From Typha latifolia (lineage: Eukaryota; Streptophyta; Magnoliopsida; Poales; Typhaceae), in the NCBI GenBank assembly GCA_019914945.1, contig CM034111.1:5580001-5644000 (forward strand): a stretch of DNA of 64,000 nucleotides, given 5' to 3'. Numbering within the stretch: position 1 is the stretch's first letter; each line of letters starts with the position of its first letter. Positions 1 to 11,904 of this stretch are shown piece by piece. A program made the translations under genes and the position numbers. The notes beneath the pieces are model-generated. The model was not told where the DNA came from and did no database searches. It worked only from the letters and a program-made list of their open reading frames with translations.

Positions 1-1843
1 GTGGCGGCAGGCGGGAGGGGGTGCGGCCGACGTGGACGTTTCCGCTTCGGCTACGGAAGCCTCCACTAGCTTGTCCTCTTTCGGGTCCGGACAAGCGGTC
101 GATAGATCGTGACACCATTATTATCCCCATTAAACAAAATTATTATTACTATTATGATCGACGTCTAATATTTATCATTAAAATATTGGCCCCATTATCA
201 TTATTTGTCATTAAACCGCCCGTTTCCTATTTTACACCTCCCTATTTTCTCCCACGCCCCTCTTAATCAAAATACCAACAATTTCCAACCGACTATATTA
301 ATAAAATAAATATACTTTCTAAGATAATGATTGATTTTTTTTTTCTATGGGGTTGTTGATAGAAATAGGGGGAATTGGAGGGTTATAAGTAGAAAAATCC
401 CATCAGAAGATTTGCAGTTTATTCGTACGGCTGAGATTGGCCCAGAGAGGAGCAGGAAGGTCGGTGGTGAGCGGGACAGTTCGGACGATGACGTGTCGAG
501 GAAGTGGACAAAGAGAAGGCATCCATTCCGTCCAGATTATCTTACTATATTTATCCATTCATTTTTCTTTTATTAATCTTTGTTTAAATACAGAGTGTGT
601 GTGGGGGGTGGGGGGTGGGGGGGAGGGGAGTGAAAGGAAAAGGAAAGACATCGAAAGAGGTTGGTAAGCTAAAAGCGCACGCGGTCTCCCGCAGCTTGGG
701 TTGCAGCAAATCGCTTCATCCATCAACTTGTCACCTTCTGATTGGTTTCTCCTTTCCTGCAACTAAAAAAAAATTAAAAAAAAAAAAAAAAAAAAACTAA
801 ATATGAGCCGCCGGCATCTTAGACTTTTCGATGGAAATATTTTTGGCTGGTGGGATGATCCCCAGGAGCTGTTTTAGATTTGGGTTGGGTCTCAATAACG
901 ACAAAGAGAGAGGAAAGATAAAATGCAGTACAATGACTGCCGAGGGCTACGAAGTGGGAGTCAACTCTCGGGCCTTTTAAACTGCCTCATCCGGTTTGGA
1001 TTGGACCAGACTTGTCTCTATTTTGGATCTAACGTCATTAGTTTTATACACAGCAATTTTCCCGGAATTGACAAAAATACCATCGAATTCCTTTTAACGG
1101 TGGGCGGTGGGTTGGTTCTAAAGAGATAGATCATGGGTACAATGGTAATTTCGCCATGTGATTACTTTACTATGGCAGAGCAATCATAGGCAACTCCACC
1201 AAATCAGTCAGCACAGTGGTATTTTTGTCCTTTAATAAAAAGTTGCTATGTAAATAACATTCTTTGAGGGATTTATATGTAATTGCACTAAAAATCTTTT
1301 TGACCTTTCATAATAAAATATTCCTAATAAATTGTTATTCAAGTTTATAAATGTACATTAATTACCAAAATACCCCTTTTTAATTTTAGGGCGTAAAATA
1401 TTTAAGGAGAATTTTTATTTCCCATAAGATTGGATTATTTTGTTGTACTATTATTGTATTTGGTATAATATGGCATATCTTTTAAACTGTTTTTAATCGT
1501 TTATGCAAAGGTAAAGTAAGTTTTTTTAGATTTATTTGGTGTTTTAATCATGATTAGTTAGATTTTAACTAGTGAAATGAGTAGCAATTATATACAAATT
1601 ATTATTTCTAAATACTACCGAGGCGTAAGATATTCTATATGACAAGTTTGTAAGTAATTAAACGACTCAATTAGTAACCACAGTTTATTGTATATTGCAC
1701 TTTTATCCCTACCGGTACTCACCAACATTTCATATATTACATTTGTACCCCTGATATTCTACTCATTAGTAATATTAACAAGTAATTAGAAAGAATCAAT
1801 TTTCTCTTTATGCTAAGTAGTAATTTTTTATTCGATAAATTTT
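1..1843. other. Intergenic DNA with GC-rich left edge
   Basis: No protein or RNA gene is supported here. The first 110 bases are GC-rich, unlike the AT-rich DNA that follows. They could be the 5' end or promoter of a gene lying beyond the left edge; this is inference. Positions 420-560 and 660-740 are moderately GC-rich and contain an ACGT core (TGACGTGTC near 489-497), but no coding frame with recognisable family features. Positions 1,130-1,840 are AT-rich with no feature I can name. Confidence 0.5.
603..628 (+). repeat. Dense G-run tract, G-quadruplex motif
   Basis: Four runs of 6, 6, 7 and 4 guanines are separated by single-base loops (T, T, A). This meets the standard G3+N1-7 quadruplex pattern with the shortest possible loops. 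It lies on the plus strand just downstream of a GT-rich stretch. Function is not shown by sequence alone. Confidence 0.85.
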
Positions 1844-2264
1844 TAGGCTAATTATAATTATACTCTCGATACTATCATCTGTTTCCATATACACACCCTC
1901 TTCATTTTCTATCTACACAATATAGATGAGGGAATTACATTATCATAAAAAATAGATAATTATACTTAGACTCTTCGAACTATCACTATTTTCTGCATAC
2001 ACTGTCTGAACTTTTTCTTTTCTCACCATATGCACCCCTTGATCTAAAAAGTATTTTGATTTAGAGCTTCATATAATTTATTTTTTTTCTTAGTTCGAAG
2101 GAGTATATATGGATATTTTTTTAGTTTATAGAGTATATGTAGATAATAAAAGAATCTAAGCAATGTATGTAGAAAATTGTGATAATTCATGAGGACTAAG
2201 TAAATTTATTCTTATCTATATATACTACAATAGTTTAGAATGATTCTAAGTGTAATTAATCCTA
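1844..2264. mobile_element. Putative miniature inverted-repeat element
   Basis: The two ends are imperfect inverted repeats (TAGGCTAATTATAATTATAC on the left; the reverse complement of the right end begins TAGGATTAATTACACTTAGA). Internal stretches around 1,970-2,000 and 2,160-2,190 are also inversely related. The flanks AAATTTTT (1,837-1,844) and AAATTTTC (from 2,264) could be an 8-bp target duplication with one mismatch, but the run is low-complexity. There is no coding capacity. Superfamily is uncertain (hAT or Mutator-like). Confidence 0.5.
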
Positions 2265-2726
2265 AATTTTCTCAATTAATATGTGAAATATATTATTAGA
2301 AGTCATAAGAGATTAAATCTCACATAGATCACAAAAGTGACATGGAGATTTGATTTATAAATGTCAAATAGAATCATAGTTCTTTTTTTTCACTTAAATC
2401 ACATGTTGTGATGGGACTTTGGACTATTTATGAGGTTTGAGAAACTAGAGCAGTTGACAAGTAGAAACTAGAACGACCACTGACCTTATCAAGATGTTGA
2501 AACTAGTTATGCTGTTATTAATAATATTATTATTTGGTGTGATCCTTTTGACATTTTGAACCTAAAAAATACTTTGATTCTTAGTGTTATATCACCTTCT
2601 TGTCTCGTTAGGGCTTATCAGGAGGCCATGTCAATTTAGCGGTCTAATTTTGGGACACTTGAGAAGAATCAAAAAGTCCAATTAATTAATACACATTATG
2701 TTATATATGTTTGGTGCTACAATAAA
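2265..2726. other. Intergenic spacer, nothing recognised
   Basis: AT-rich DNA between two miniature elements, with no coding frame or RNA gene. A stretch near 2,290-2,420 contains several direct similarities (CACATAGATCACA, CACTTAAATCACATG) but no clear array. Confidence 0.5.
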
Positions 2727-3250
2727 TTTAAGACATTTTTACGAATCACACCTTATATTTTATCTATTTTTGAGATTCATACCTCTTCTCTAAGAATTTT
2801 GTAACCCGACCCCCTCATTTATAATTTTTATTTAACACCCTGTGTTAACTTAGACAGTACTAAAAATAAATATTTTATTATAATATACAAAAAAATGTAT
2901 AAATACCTAAACTACCCCTATCTTTTTCAACCTTTTTTCTCTTTCCAACAAAGAAGAACGAGAAGAAGAAAAAGAGGAGGGGGAGAGGGAAGACGAGGAA
3001 GTGGTGGCGGTGACGGCGATGGCGATTGTAGAGGAGGTAGGTGAGAAAGATGATGGAGGGATATAGAAAATGAGAGAGAATAATTAGGGTATTTTAGTAA
3101 TTTGGTCGACGTTAGTTAGTCAAAATAGTGTCAGGGTATTAAATGAGAATTATAGGAGAAAATAATGAGTCGGATTACAAAATTCTTAAAGATGAGGTGT
3201 GAATCACAAAATAAATAAAATATAGGGTGTGATTTGTAAAAATCTCTAAA
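2727..3250. mobile_element. Miniature inverted-repeat element, 524 bp
   Basis: About 90 bp at each end are inverted repeats of each other. The left end begins TTTAAGACATTTTTACGAAT and the reverse complement of the right end begins TTTAGAGATTTTTACAAATC. Similarity continues through a shared AATCACACC(T/C)TATATTTTAT block and the block AAGAATTTTGTAA. The interior is purine-rich (GAAGAAGAAAAAG near 2,957) with no coding sequence. No target duplication could be fixed, so the superfamily is not assigned. It is clearly a non-autonomous, hairpin-forming repeat. Confidence 0.75.
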
Positions 3251-4056
3251 TTAAAAAATCTGCCGACCCACATTGACAAAATAATAATTAAGTAATTAGC
3301 TCAAGCTTCGTTGTGCCATGTTATTGAAGCTAAACAATTTCCTCAAAGCTTATAAATTCCTAACTTGATCAAGCTTCAATTATGTCTTAATTAAGTATAA
3401 TAACGAGGATCTTAAACAATTCAAGCTTATCCAAGTACTAGACCACTCATAGCTACTTTATTATATCTAATAGTTTATCTTACTCTACCTAAGCTAATCT
3501 TCTCACTTGATGCTTGTGTTTGGTTACTTGGGATATTAAAAAATTAGGATTCTTTACTTTTAAAAGAATGTCTATGGAGTCAAGAATGGAGCCACCTCTA
3601 AACCTATGAAGGAACAACATATACCAAATTTATATTAAAAATAAATAAATTAAGTGGCGAAATAGAAGGACATGACCCACTCTTGGCACTAGGTAAGTTG
3701 TCCTATATAACTAATAACTAAATATGTTAATTAATTACTGCTAAGTTTTTATTTTTAGATTTAATTACACTTAGACGTCCTGAATTATAACTCTTTTCCA
3801 CACACCTCTTCTAAATTTTTTTTTTCTGTTTGCAAAACATAGACAACTATTGAAAATGTCTCAAACCCCTTTCTCATTAGATTTTTCGTTATTATTTTGT
3901 TCATAAGTTCCCATGTGAACAGTATGATATATATATTTATATTTGGGGGGACGAAGATGGAAAAATTTTAGTTTACCAAAATATTATTTCCTTCTCAAGG
4001 AGTATTTTAATCCTTCTCAGTTTTTCAACTATGATGTCGGGGTTCTAAGTGCTATT
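3251..4056. other. Intergenic DNA left of the copia element
   Basis: AT-rich, no gene. Positions 3,764-3,870 resemble one end of the AATTACACTTAGA-type inverted-repeat family seen at 36.46 kb, but the matching right end is not evident. The rest holds nothing I can name. Confidence 0.4.
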
Positions 4057-4321
4057 TGTTGGATCGTGGGATTTATTTCAGAAGCCCACATATATAATAT
4101 TGTTAGTATGCGAGATAATTGTTAATTAATCCACTTATCCTTTTAGTTTCCTACTAACCCGCGTTCATTGAATTTGATCGATTTGAGTTAGTTGCAGTTT
4201 TCTAATCTATTGAGAATATTTTTATCTGGTTAAGAAATTCCTACGTATTCGTGATGGGGTAGGATATGATAAAGATAAAGAGTTATGATGATAAGGAGAT
4301 CAATTTAGCCACTCCTTCACC

Positions 4322-4335
4322 TATAAATATAGAGG
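4322..4335 (+). promoter_or_regulatory. TATA box of copia LTR
   Basis: TATAAATATAGAGG lies about 265 bp into the LTR, just before the conserved stretch ending in AGTGG. This is the usual place for the U3 promoter of a plant copia LTR. Activity is not implied. Confidence 0.5.
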
Positions 4336-4439
4336 TCATATCACGTTAGTGGTGACACGTATCGGGTCAGATCGGATCGTATTATGAGGCATTGGGCTCA
4401 ATAGATTGAGCTTATTTATCTTATGTAAGCCCTTATAAC

Positions 4440-4600
4440 AAGTCTAGTTAAGTTATATAAACCACTAAGAAAGTTCAATTAAGTTATGTAAGCCACTAAG
4501 GTAAGTTTAATTAAGTTATGTAAGACACTAAGACAAGTTCAATTAAGTCATGTAAGCATCTAAAGCAAGTGCTAGTTCGAGTCGTATAAGCCTTTAAGGC
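4440..4600 (+). repeat. 32-bp tandem repeat in gypsy LTR
   Basis: Five diverged units start near 4,440, 4,471, 4,503, 4,535 and 4,567. Each is of the form AAGTTYAATTAAGTTATGTA followed by ARCCACTAAG. They lie early in the LTR, upstream of a CTCTATATATAGAG block near 4,632. Tandem repeats in LTR U3 regions are common and may act on transcription; that is inference. Confidence 0.8.
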
Positions 4601-5086
4601 TAAATCCCAGTATGACTTATTGTACCTAACCTCTATATATAGAGGAGCATGGCTTATTTGTTTAATAATCTAAGTATCCAAGCATTGAGAAATTATTTTA
4701 GTCTTGAGTTTATCTTAGGAATAAGAGTAAGATAATTTAAGAGTAGAAGTAGGTTAATCATAACTATTTATCTTTCTAGGAGTAGATCTAAGTTAAAAAC
4801 TCAAATTTTACCTCCAACCCATAATCACCATCATCTTCAGTAGCCATCTTATTCTACGGTCGTCCACCACTACCCTTGGTCGTCCGCCACCCTCCGACAA
4901 CTGCCGCAACGTCGGATATTTACTATTCTACCCTATTCAAACCTTGCTCTACTATTTTAATTATATCTTTTCATCTAGATACCCGATTGACGTGAAACTA
5001 GAGCCATTAGAACCCTATCTCATGAGGCTACCATCATTTTCATAATTTTCTTACGTCCGGATCGGTCCAAATCTAGTTCGTAACAT

Positions 5087-5099
5087 TGGTATTAGAGCC
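5087..5099 (+). other. Primer-binding site of gypsy remnant
   Basis: TGGTATTAGAGCC follows directly after the LTR end. It differs by one base from the common plant site TGGTATCAGAGCC, which pairs with the 3' end of initiator methionine tRNA. Confidence 0.75.
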
Positions 5100-5505
5100 G
5101 ACCCTTCGACTTTCATCCACTATTCTGATAATATCTTCTAATCTAGCCATCCAACTTGCAAAAAATTAGATTCATTAAAAAACTATTTTCTAGAGCTACA
5201 ACCGTAGAATAGTTTCAATATGAAATTTTGATCCAACAACCATATCTACCAAAAACTCTCTTGAAAATTCTGTATAAATTTCTGTCCAGAAACTAATTTG
5301 AATCGGGTCAAGCCGGTTCGTATCAAGTGGTCATCGCATCCGTTGAGATAAGTGAGAAGGTGGAAGCTTGACAATCCCTCATGTGTGGAGATCCAAGATG
5401 TGTAAATGATTACTTTTGCATATGGAGTTAGTATGAATAGACATCCTTATCTACCATGTCGACATGTAAGTCTCAGATTCCGATTAAAGTATTTTATCTA
5501 ATAAT

Positions 5506-5517
5506 TAGTATCAGAGC
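5506..5517 (+). other. Primer-binding site of copia element
   Basis: TAGTATCAGAGC follows the copia 5' LTR. It is one base off the canonical site for initiator methionine tRNA and fixes the element's orientation as plus. Confidence 0.7.
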
Positions 5518-7439
5518 AAGATCTTTGAATTCTCAATCTCTTGTAAATAGATTTTGGGATTTCAATCTATATTGTCTAGATACTTAGTTTCTTCAATTCA
5601 TCCATACAAAAAATTGGATTTCCTTGCGATATAATTTATGCCATTTCCTCCATCTCGTTAGCATAGAGTTATCACAAGCAGGAATTCTTAATTTTATTTC
5701 AATCTATTATGTATAGATTAAATTTATTTATTTGGATTCTCCTTTTCTACTACCGTATAGATCTTCTTTGCTTAGAATTGTTACAAAGAATAATTCCTCT
5801 ATACTGCTTTAGGCAAGATTAATTTTCTTAATCTTAACTTTTCTCTTAAACTAATATTAAAAATCTTAACTTTTTATTCTTGGATTTTTTTTTTCATTCA
5901 TCCAATCAAGAGACTCGTAAATAAATTCCTATTTTGGGCAAAAGGAGGAGCTTGATCTTCAAAATAGGCTTCAAAATAGGCTCCAAATTAATTTTGAGCA
6001 AACTTGATCATAATATATGTATTTTATTATTTTAAATATTATATTATATATTTTTTTATTTTTTAAAATATATTTAAGTGGATTATTATGTACTTTGATA
6101 CGATAGAGTTTATTTCTGAATTTTATCCTATCATATATTTTTTAAATACATGGATATTTTTATTAATTTATATTTTTAAATTTTGCCTTATTTTAAGCTT
6201 GAGTCAAGTCTAAATCAAGCTTAATTTAATTCAAGTTTGATCAAAGTTAAAATTTAGCTTGAATTGATTAAGGCTTAAAATTAGTTATTTATCTACTCGA
6301 TTACATATTTTTTTTTTTTTATGTTTCGAGATGAGTTTGAATTTGTTCTATTTGTCTTTTGACCCATGACATAATAGCTTTATGGATTTTAATGCATTAT
6401 TAAGTTAATTATTGATTATGTAATTAAATTAATGCATGTGCACATGGACTGTTTTATAGATTAATTAGACAGTAATATTGTGTAAAAGAACATGTTACAT
6501 GTTCTATTTGCACTAAAATATCTTATGCATGTAAATTTTGTTATGATATACTATAAGATATAACATATAAGATTATGTCATCATGCTAAACATGATATTA
6601 AAGAAATCATCTAACTTCCGGTATCGTGCATACATAAGGAAATTATTTCAAACATAAAATTTTATTTGTTAATATAAATTATTGGCATTCGTATATTTGA
6701 TATGATTGTAATTTTGAGTATTGTTTATAATACAAATAACCATATGCATGTATATATAATTTGATAGCTAATGGTGAAAACAAGCATACATAGAGAATTA
6801 TTTATAAACACAAAGTTACTTGTTTCCATCTAAATTACATGCAATTTTATATGTCAAATAGATTTTAATTTTCCATATCTAGTAAAGATGTAAAATCATT
6901 ACCATTGCCTCAAGTTGATTTTAATTCATAATTTAAGATTAGCGTGTGGATTAAAATGACTTCAAGTGTCGGAATATATAATTATATCAAATAAGAATGG
7001 CATTGATAATTTAGGCTTAGTGTAGAGTATGATACTAGAAGTTTTATATTCTTTGTCCTAAGAAGATTAGGTGATCCAAATGTGTCATTATCTTTAGCTA
7101 AAGATTTGGGATTTACTTCTAGTCTTTATAAGTGGAATCATACAACCAAGTTGAGGTTGAGTAGGCTTAATATTGGTTGTAACTCAGTCTCAAAGGAGTA
7201 TACAATGTCGTCATCTAGCTACTCGCGAAAAATAAAATTTTCTTTTATATATTTGGACTCCATTGGAATGTTTGTTAACACATGACCTAAAATTTTAGAA
7301 TGAATGAATACATATGTGGCTAATTATAGTTAATAACGATTACTATATTTTCCCTTTCAGCTTTTTCTCCTAATACTAATTGTGATATTCCTAATGTTAA
7401 TAGCTCAAATTACACTGAACCTAAAGTGACATTAAGAGA
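5518..7439 (+). other. Copia leader and gag region, eroded
   Basis: This stretch should hold the leader and gag of the copia element. It is AT-rich and full of stops, and I could not recognise a zinc knuckle or other gag signature. A short open stretch at 7,082-7,285 has no family features. Runs of T and long AT tracts (6,010-6,070) suggest secondary insertions or decay. Confidence 0.4.
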
Positions 7440-9780
7440 TCATACAATCAATAGATTCCTTTATTGTGAACTAATTATGGTATATGTTCCATATTACCCT
7501 TGGTGGATTGATTCATGAGCAAAATTCTATGTTTCTATAGCTATGCAAGGATTTCTATCCAAAAAGCTCTAACAGAAAGTCAATGATGTATTACATTTGA
7601 AAATAGAAAGCGTTCGAATGTGAAATTTGTATGGATATTTAGTCTTATTTTGGACACTACCTTTCATTTAGATCTTGAATTTCTTTTAATATTCCCAAAT
7701 CTAGGAACCTAATTTCTATTATCAAATTGGACTAAGTTGGTTATTCATTTAATTTCAATAACTATACTTTTACCCTCGGTTTTGATTCCCGACTTGTTAG
7801 TTCTAGAATTTTGATTGATGACCTTTGTAGATTGCATCTTACCCTGCATAGAAATGCTAAGCGTAGAAGAAAAAAAAGAGACTATGATAAAGAAGGCTAC
7901 GACATATAATGCAGTAATTAATCAAAGAGAGAATTTCACATTCTCTCGACTTCTCTGATTTTGAGACATGTATGGACTGCATAAAGGGAAAGCAGCTCAG
8001 AGCCTTTTAAAAAAGTATGAAACAGAGTAATAGAATATGACAATTGATTCATACAAATATTTATGATTTATTTTCTCATTGTATAAGTGGAGAAAGATAT
8101 TTCATCACATTTACTGATTGACTACTCCAAATATAGTTACATGTATTTGCTCTCTGGAAAACTAGAGGCTATTTATTAGAGCCTTTAATGTTTTCAAAGA
8201 GAGTGCTAAAAACCAACTAGATTAGAGGATAATGGACATAGTCAAAAGTATGATAAGTAATTGTTCACTTCTTTTGTATTTATAGAGCGAATCCTTAAAA
8301 GACTGCTATTTATTTGTTAAATAGGATTCCTTCTAAGACTGTACCTAAAACTCCTTATGTGTTATGGACAGGATGGAAACCTAGTTTTGAATTATTTTCA
8401 CACATGGGAGTATCTCGCAGAGGCTAAATTGTATAGTCTACATATGAAGTTGGACCCTAGGACAGGAAGTGCATATTTTATTGAATATTTAGAGAAATCC
8501 AAATGGTATGTATTTTATTATTCTTCACCCATGATCCAAATTGCAGAAACTGATATAGCTATATCTATTGAGAATGACTTAGATAGTAGGAATATTGAAT
8601 CTCGAAATATAACTTATTTAGAAAATTTTAGAATAAATAGTACCTTTTGATAATTTAATAGTTTCACATATAGATATTCAACTCCTAATACATGAATAAC
8701 TTGTCTTAGCTAATTCTGATCAAGAAGTTACTGATCTGACTCCCCTTAATTTGCATGAAGATGCAATGACATTTAGAGATCATGTAGTCATTTATCCAAC
8801 TTCTAGTCACGACGAAGGTCAAATGATATTAAGAAGATCTTCAAGAGACAAGGCCTGCTATATCAAGTGAATACTTAGTGTATCTACATGAGGGCCGCAA
8901 ATTAGAAGATCCCTTAACTTTTTCACAAGCCATGAATAGTAGAAATTTCTATGAGTGGTATAATGTCATGTTAGAAGAGATGAATTCTATGCAAAAGAAC
9001 AATGTCTTGAAACTTGTTGAATTGCCTGAAGATGTTAAACCCATAGGATGCAAATGGTCTATAAGACTAGAAGAGACTTTAAAGGTAATATAGAGAGACA
9101 TAAAACCAAACTTGTAGCAAAAGTATTCACTCAAATAGAAGGTATTATATACAATGAGACCATCTCTCTAATATCTCAAAAGGACTCATTTAGAATAATC
9201 ATGACATTAGTAGATCATTTTGACTTAGAGCTATGCCTGATGGATGTAAAAATAGCTTTTCTCAATAGTGATCTTGATAAAGAAATTTATATGAATCAAC
9301 ATAAAGGGTTCTCACATAAAGATAAAAAAACATATAGTATGCAAATTAAAAAAATCGATATGAACTTAAACAAGCATTCTTGACAATGGTATCTCATGAC
9401 CTTTGGTTTAAAAATATTGTTGATCAATATATACAGTTAAAAGGTCAGTGGGATTTGATTCATAATTTTAGTTTTGTATGTTGATAGTAAAAATTGGCTT
9501 TTACATGGCGCCAAATTATTTCTTGATAAGAACTTTGAGATAAAAGGATATGGGTGAAACCTCCTATATCACAAGCATAGAGATTCATAGAGACAAGTCT
9601 AAGCATATATGCTTGGTCTATCTCAGTAGACTTACATCTCTGTGGATCAAAGTCAAGTATTATGTTGTTAAAGAGAGGATAAATAAAGATTACATGCCAA
9701 TTTTTCTCGATGATACTTGCAGACTCTATGACTAAAGGGCTAGCACCTGGGTTATATAACAAACATGTCGGGAACATAGG
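7440..9780 (+). pseudogene. Copia pol: protease, integrase, RT, RNase H remnants
   Basis: Translated in pieces, the region shows a copia protease segment near 7,497-7,860 (WWIDS, QGFLSKK, then a LIDDLYRLH-like end). The integrase follows near 7,970-8,520 (CMDCIKGKQ, GERYFITFTD, PSKTVPKTPYVLWTGWKPS, LDPR). The reverse transcriptase lies at 8,878-9,383 (PIGCKW, then in another frame HKTKLVAKVFTQIEG, MDVKIAFLNSDLDKEIYM). The RNase H tail near 9,700-9,780 reads ADSMTKGLAPG and then HVGN. The RT frame shifts near 9,060, and many stops fall in the protease and integrase. The order protease-integrase-RT is diagnostic of Ty1/copia. The protein would have reverse-transcribed and inserted the element; it cannot be made now. 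Confidence 0.85.
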
Positions 9781-10301
9781 TTTGATTTTAGATTGGTATA
9801 TTTGATGTGATATTTAGATATTGACATCATATTTCAGTTTTATTGTTAAATATACCATTAATTATATTTCTTTTATGTATTCATTAAAGTCTCCTCACAA
9901 GCAATAAAGTAAATGCAAAAAAGAAAAGAAAAAGAAAGACATTATGATTGATAGCCTTTTTTTTAATAGACATAGAGATAATGTCTACTAATGAGCATAA
10001 GATATAAATGCTCATACAATGACATCACATAAAGATACTTAAAGATACTTAGCCTAGATAGATTAGTGATAACTAATTATGAAAGGAACTACGAAAATGA
10101 ACTGCAGTATGAGTGTTATAGTTCTTACCATTGGTTTATCTAAGTTGAGTTAAAAGAATTTGGCTCATGGTTTTCTAAAATTGTGCATGTATTCTATTTT
10201 TAAAATAAATGAGGTTCAATGAATAAAGTTTATCTTTAAATATATGTATACAAAATCGATATTAATATTTTAAAAATTTACACAATGTGTGATTATAGGC
10301 C
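9781..10301 (+). other. Copia 3' untranslated stretch
   Basis: Non-coding DNA between the pol end and the polypurine tract. It contains TTTAATAGACATAGAGATAA and a short direct repeat, AAAGATACTTA, at about 10,030. No independent feature seen. Confidence 0.4.
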
Positions 10302-10312
10302 AAGTGGGAGAA
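10302..10312 (+). other. Copia polypurine tract
   Basis: AAGTGGGAGAA is the typical plus-strand priming tract of plant copia elements. It lies about 22 bases before the recognisable start of the 3' LTR at about 10,335. Confidence 0.6.
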
Positions 10313-10408
10313 TCTTGGACATGGATATTCTTTTTGTTGTGAGACAAGTGAGATTTATTTGAGAAACTAACATATATAATATTTTTAATTAAATGATTCT
10401 CATCTGGT

Positions 10409-11893
10409 TGTTACGAACCGGCCTAATTCGATCTGCAACGGTTCTGAAACTTAGATCCTAGTTTAATAGCCCTCCAATGACATGATGGATGCTAGGGTTA
10501 GATCTTGGTGTGAAGGGGGAGAAGTTGTTATGGAAGAGGGAGGTGAGAGGCTGGAAGAAGCCGACCAAAGACTTGGGCGATGGAAGAAGGGAGGTGGGAG
10601 AGGGCCCCAATGGCTAGAATCAAGAGAGAAGGAGATGAGGCTAAAGCTAATTTATTATGGACCAGATCTGGAACGATCCGTCTGTAGAATGATTATAAAA
10701 ATTTAGGTGGAGGTAGACTCGTGATTAGGGTTCTAATGGCTCTAGTTTCACGTAAATCGAAGATCAGGATGAAAAGAAAAAAAAATAAAATAGTGGAGAT
10801 AGGTCAGAGAGAGCAGAACAATAATTTTCGACATTGTGGTGGTCGTCGGAGGGTGGCGGACAGCCAAGGGTGGTGGTAGACGGCCATATTATAGGGTGGC
10901 TGCTGGAGGTAGGAGGTGGCTAAGGTTTGGATGCTTGAATGGGATCTACGGTTATGATTTACTCTTATAAAAATAAAGACAATATAACGGCTAATGAAAA
11001 AAAGATAAGGACAAGAATTATAATTATCAATACATGTCCACTCCTATTTATAGGAGTAAAAATCTATGGCGGATCAGATCCACATGCGGATTATCCGATT
11101 TATTTGAAATTTAAACAACAAGATAAAGCTACCTAACTAACTAAATCAGCCTTTTTATCTTTCTCAGATTAATCCTTCATTTCATCATAGATATATTCTG
11201 ATTTTGAAGAAGTATTGAATACCAAAGTTGTAGATATGGAGGTTAGTGATCTTATCCCCTAGTTTAATATAATTCGGACATCTATAGAATATTCTGCGAA
11301 TATTTTCCCGAAACGAGCTGGATTTAGCTAATTAAATAAAATCCTAACCTTCTAACTAAACCAAATAAGCAAATAAGATAACTAGACTCAATCCATTGAG
11401 TCTAATCTCCCCTTGATGTGATCCGATCTGACCTGATTCGCATCACAATTTCAATCTAGATAAAATCTCAATTAGGGTTTCCTCTACATATATATAGAGG
11501 CTCACCCTAAGAACTCCATAATGAACAAAAAATATACCCCTAACAACCCTAACAATCCCTAACTTAATCCACACTTTTGCCGCAGTGCATTCGAACGCGC
11601 CCAATTGCATTCGAATACAGAATTTTCGTTCTTTGTCGATGCAAACGTGATGTAGGCATTCGAATGTCCGCGTTCAAACGCGCCCGTTTCCGTTCGAACA
11701 CACTAATTTCGTTCTTTGTCGATGAGAATGTGATGTAGGCATTCGAACAACCCCGTTCGAACGCAGTCCTTGCGTTCGAACGTACCCTAGCAAATATAGA
11801 TTTTTATAGATTCTACTTACTCAACTAGATAAATAGGCTCATTCCCATGAACCCAATGTCACCCATAGAGCCAATATGGATCGAATCGTATCA
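10409..11893 (-). repeat. Gypsy 3' LTR
   Basis: Read on the minus strand it starts TGATACGATTCGATCC right after the purine-rich GTGGTGGAG and ends GGCCGGTTCGTAACA, so it has TG...CA ends. Its end matches 23,054-23,095 (TGTTACGAACCGGCCTA on plus). Positions 10,720-10,915 match the gypsy LTR at 4.8-5.0 kb. A second start-like sequence (TGATGCGAATCAGGTCAGAT on minus, near 11,425-11,450) closely resembles the start of the 4.35-kb LTR. This suggests that two LTR versions are joined here. Confidence 0.7.
11581..11795. repeat. TTCGAA-rich 83-bp repeat within gypsy LTR
   Basis: The block TTCGTTCTTTGTCGATG occurs at 11,625 and 11,708, each followed by GTGATGTAGGCATTCGAA, giving an 83-bp period. The palindrome TTCGAA occurs seven times in about 200 bp, mostly as (G/A)TTCGAAC. 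The stretch is more GC-rich than the rest of the LTR. Confidence 0.75.
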
Positions 11894-11904
11894 CTCCACC
11901 ACGC

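Larger units (their letters stand above)
4353..5325 (+). mobile_element. Ty3/gypsy LTR plus collapsed internal remnant
   Basis: The insertion is bounded by perfect 5-bp target duplications AGTGG (4,348-4,352 and 5,326-5,330). It starts TGACACGTATC and ends CCGGTTCGTATCA, so it has TG...CA ends. An LTR runs to 5,085 (ending GTTCGTAACA) and is followed by a primer-binding site, TGGTATTAGAGCC at 5,087-5,099. About 200 bp of leader remain and then only the last bases of the second LTR, so most of the element has been deleted. Positions 4,820-5,040 match, inverted, the LTR at 10,720-10,915 of the large minus-strand gypsy, so the two belong to one family. Confidence 0.75.
4057..5505 (+). repeat. 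Copia 5' LTR, interrupted
   Basis: The LTR starts TGTTGGATCGTGGGATTTAT and shares with 10,335-10,408 the block CATATATAATATT and the motif ATCTGGTT. Positions 4,353-5,325 within it are a gypsy insertion with AGTGG target duplications. The LTR then continues to just before the primer-binding site. Without the insertion it is roughly 470 bp, a usual copia LTR size. Confidence 0.7.

Noticed and set aside
21..800. Short open frames at the left edge
   Set aside because: No family features, no consistent start, and they span the G-run and a poly-A stretch.
4440..4600. CRISPR-like repeat array
   Set aside because: The units are contiguous 32-bp tandem repeats without unique spacers, inside a plant LTR.
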